Assembly: GCA_964471235.1 (NCBI GenBank)
Contig: CAYYGL010000131.1
Coordinates: 1 to 13,690 of the forward strand
Length of the DNA stretch: 13,690 nucleotides
Direction of reading: 5' to 3'
Source of the DNA: CAYYGL01 sp964471235
Lineage (GTDB): Bacteria; Calditrichota; Calditrichia; RBG-13-44-9; J075
The stretch's first letter is position 1. Every line of letters starts with the position of its first letter. This document shows, piece after piece, positions 13,638 to 13,690 of the stretch. A program made the position numbers and the translations under genes. The notes beneath the pieces were generated by a model. The model ran no database searches. It saw only the letters and a program-made list of their open reading frames with translations, and was not told where the DNA came from.

Positions 13638-13690
13638 GTAACTACTCAGGTTATAAAAGTTCTTAGTTTATTTTCTCAAAATTAGTTATA
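13638..13690 (-). repeat. Right copy of 53-bp terminal inverted repeat
   Basis: This is the exact reverse complement of bases 1-53 and ends at the last base of the window. The two copies are inverted and would bound a 13.6-kb segment if both are real chromosomal sites. The inner edge lies 38 bases before the peptidase start codon. Confidence 0.97.
13650..13679 (-). promoter_or_regulatory. Candidate sigma70-type promoter inside right repeat
   Basis: The same TTGAGA (13679-13674) and TATAAC (13655-13650) boxes with an 18-base spacer face the peptidase gene. A transcript would start near 13643 and give a leader of about 44 bases to ATG 13599, a normal distance. This supports the idea that the repeat can drive adjacent genes. 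Confidence 0.4.

Noticed and set aside
1..13690. The whole window as a composite transposon or integrative element
   Set aside because: The inverted ends invite the idea, but there is no transposase, integrase, relaxase or cargo-like content, and all genes are chromosomal in type.
1..13690. CRISPR arrays, tRNA or rRNA genes, toxin-antitoxin or defence genes
   Set aside because: I looked for spaced repeats, tRNA-like folds and small paired frames on both strands and saw none that could be supported.

Overview
The window looks like a complete bacterial contig of about 13.7 kb carrying ordinary chromosomal metabolism. It holds nine convincing protein genes and no RNA gene, CRISPR array, phage gene or transposase. 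The mix is a fused alpha-beta branched-chain 2-oxoacid dehydrogenase E1, a long citrate synthase of the Bacteroides/mitochondrial length class, a tandem-domain universal stress protein, an OPT transporter and an M3-like peptidase. It suggests a heterotroph that uses peptides and amino acids, possibly in the Fibrobacteres-Chlorobi-Bacteroidetes superphylum or a neighbour such as Calditrichota. That placement is inference from protein style; no rRNA or other marker is present to settle it.

Layout: bases 1-53 and 13638-13690 form a perfect 53-bp inverted repeat lying exactly on the two edges. The fused E1 gene (250-2337, +) follows a 196-base leader and ends before a 13-bp hairpin. A block of five minus-strand genes follows: alpha/beta hydrolase (2619-3305), RsmB (3400-4821), tandem Usp (5136-6035), OPT transporter (6231-8201) and citrate synthase (8541-9884). 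The gaps of 94-339 bases between them suggest separate transcripts rather than one operon. A 373-base divergent region then leads to a tight plus-strand pair, CDP-alcohol phosphatidyltransferase (10258-10914) and HAD-IB phosphatase (10932-11585). The pair could make and dephosphorylate a phosphatidyl-alcohol phosphate, for example for phosphatidylglycerol. A minus-strand M3-like metallopeptidase (11623-13599) ends the window and converges on that pair.

How the genes might work together: peptide import (OPT), cytosolic oligopeptide cleavage (M3-like), oxidation of branched-chain or other 2-oxoacids (E1) and entry of acetyl units into the TCA cycle (citrate synthase) would form a coherent catabolic theme. 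The genes are not arranged as one operon, so this is inference.

I see no clear new multi-gene system. The most unusual signal is the 53-bp terminal repeat: each copy carries the same promoter-like pair of boxes facing inward, toward the first gene at its end. It is either the edge of a dispersed or mobile repeat where assembly stopped, or a true recurrent promoter cassette. Secondary leads are a repeated GACGAAAGAC motif between the divergent citrate synthase and phosphatidyltransferase genes, a 13-bp stem closing a 41-base pyrimidine-rich loop, and a 10-bp stem-loop between the OPT and Usp genes. Five translation starts are adjusted or discussed below (OPT, citrate synthase, HAD, peptidase, E1).
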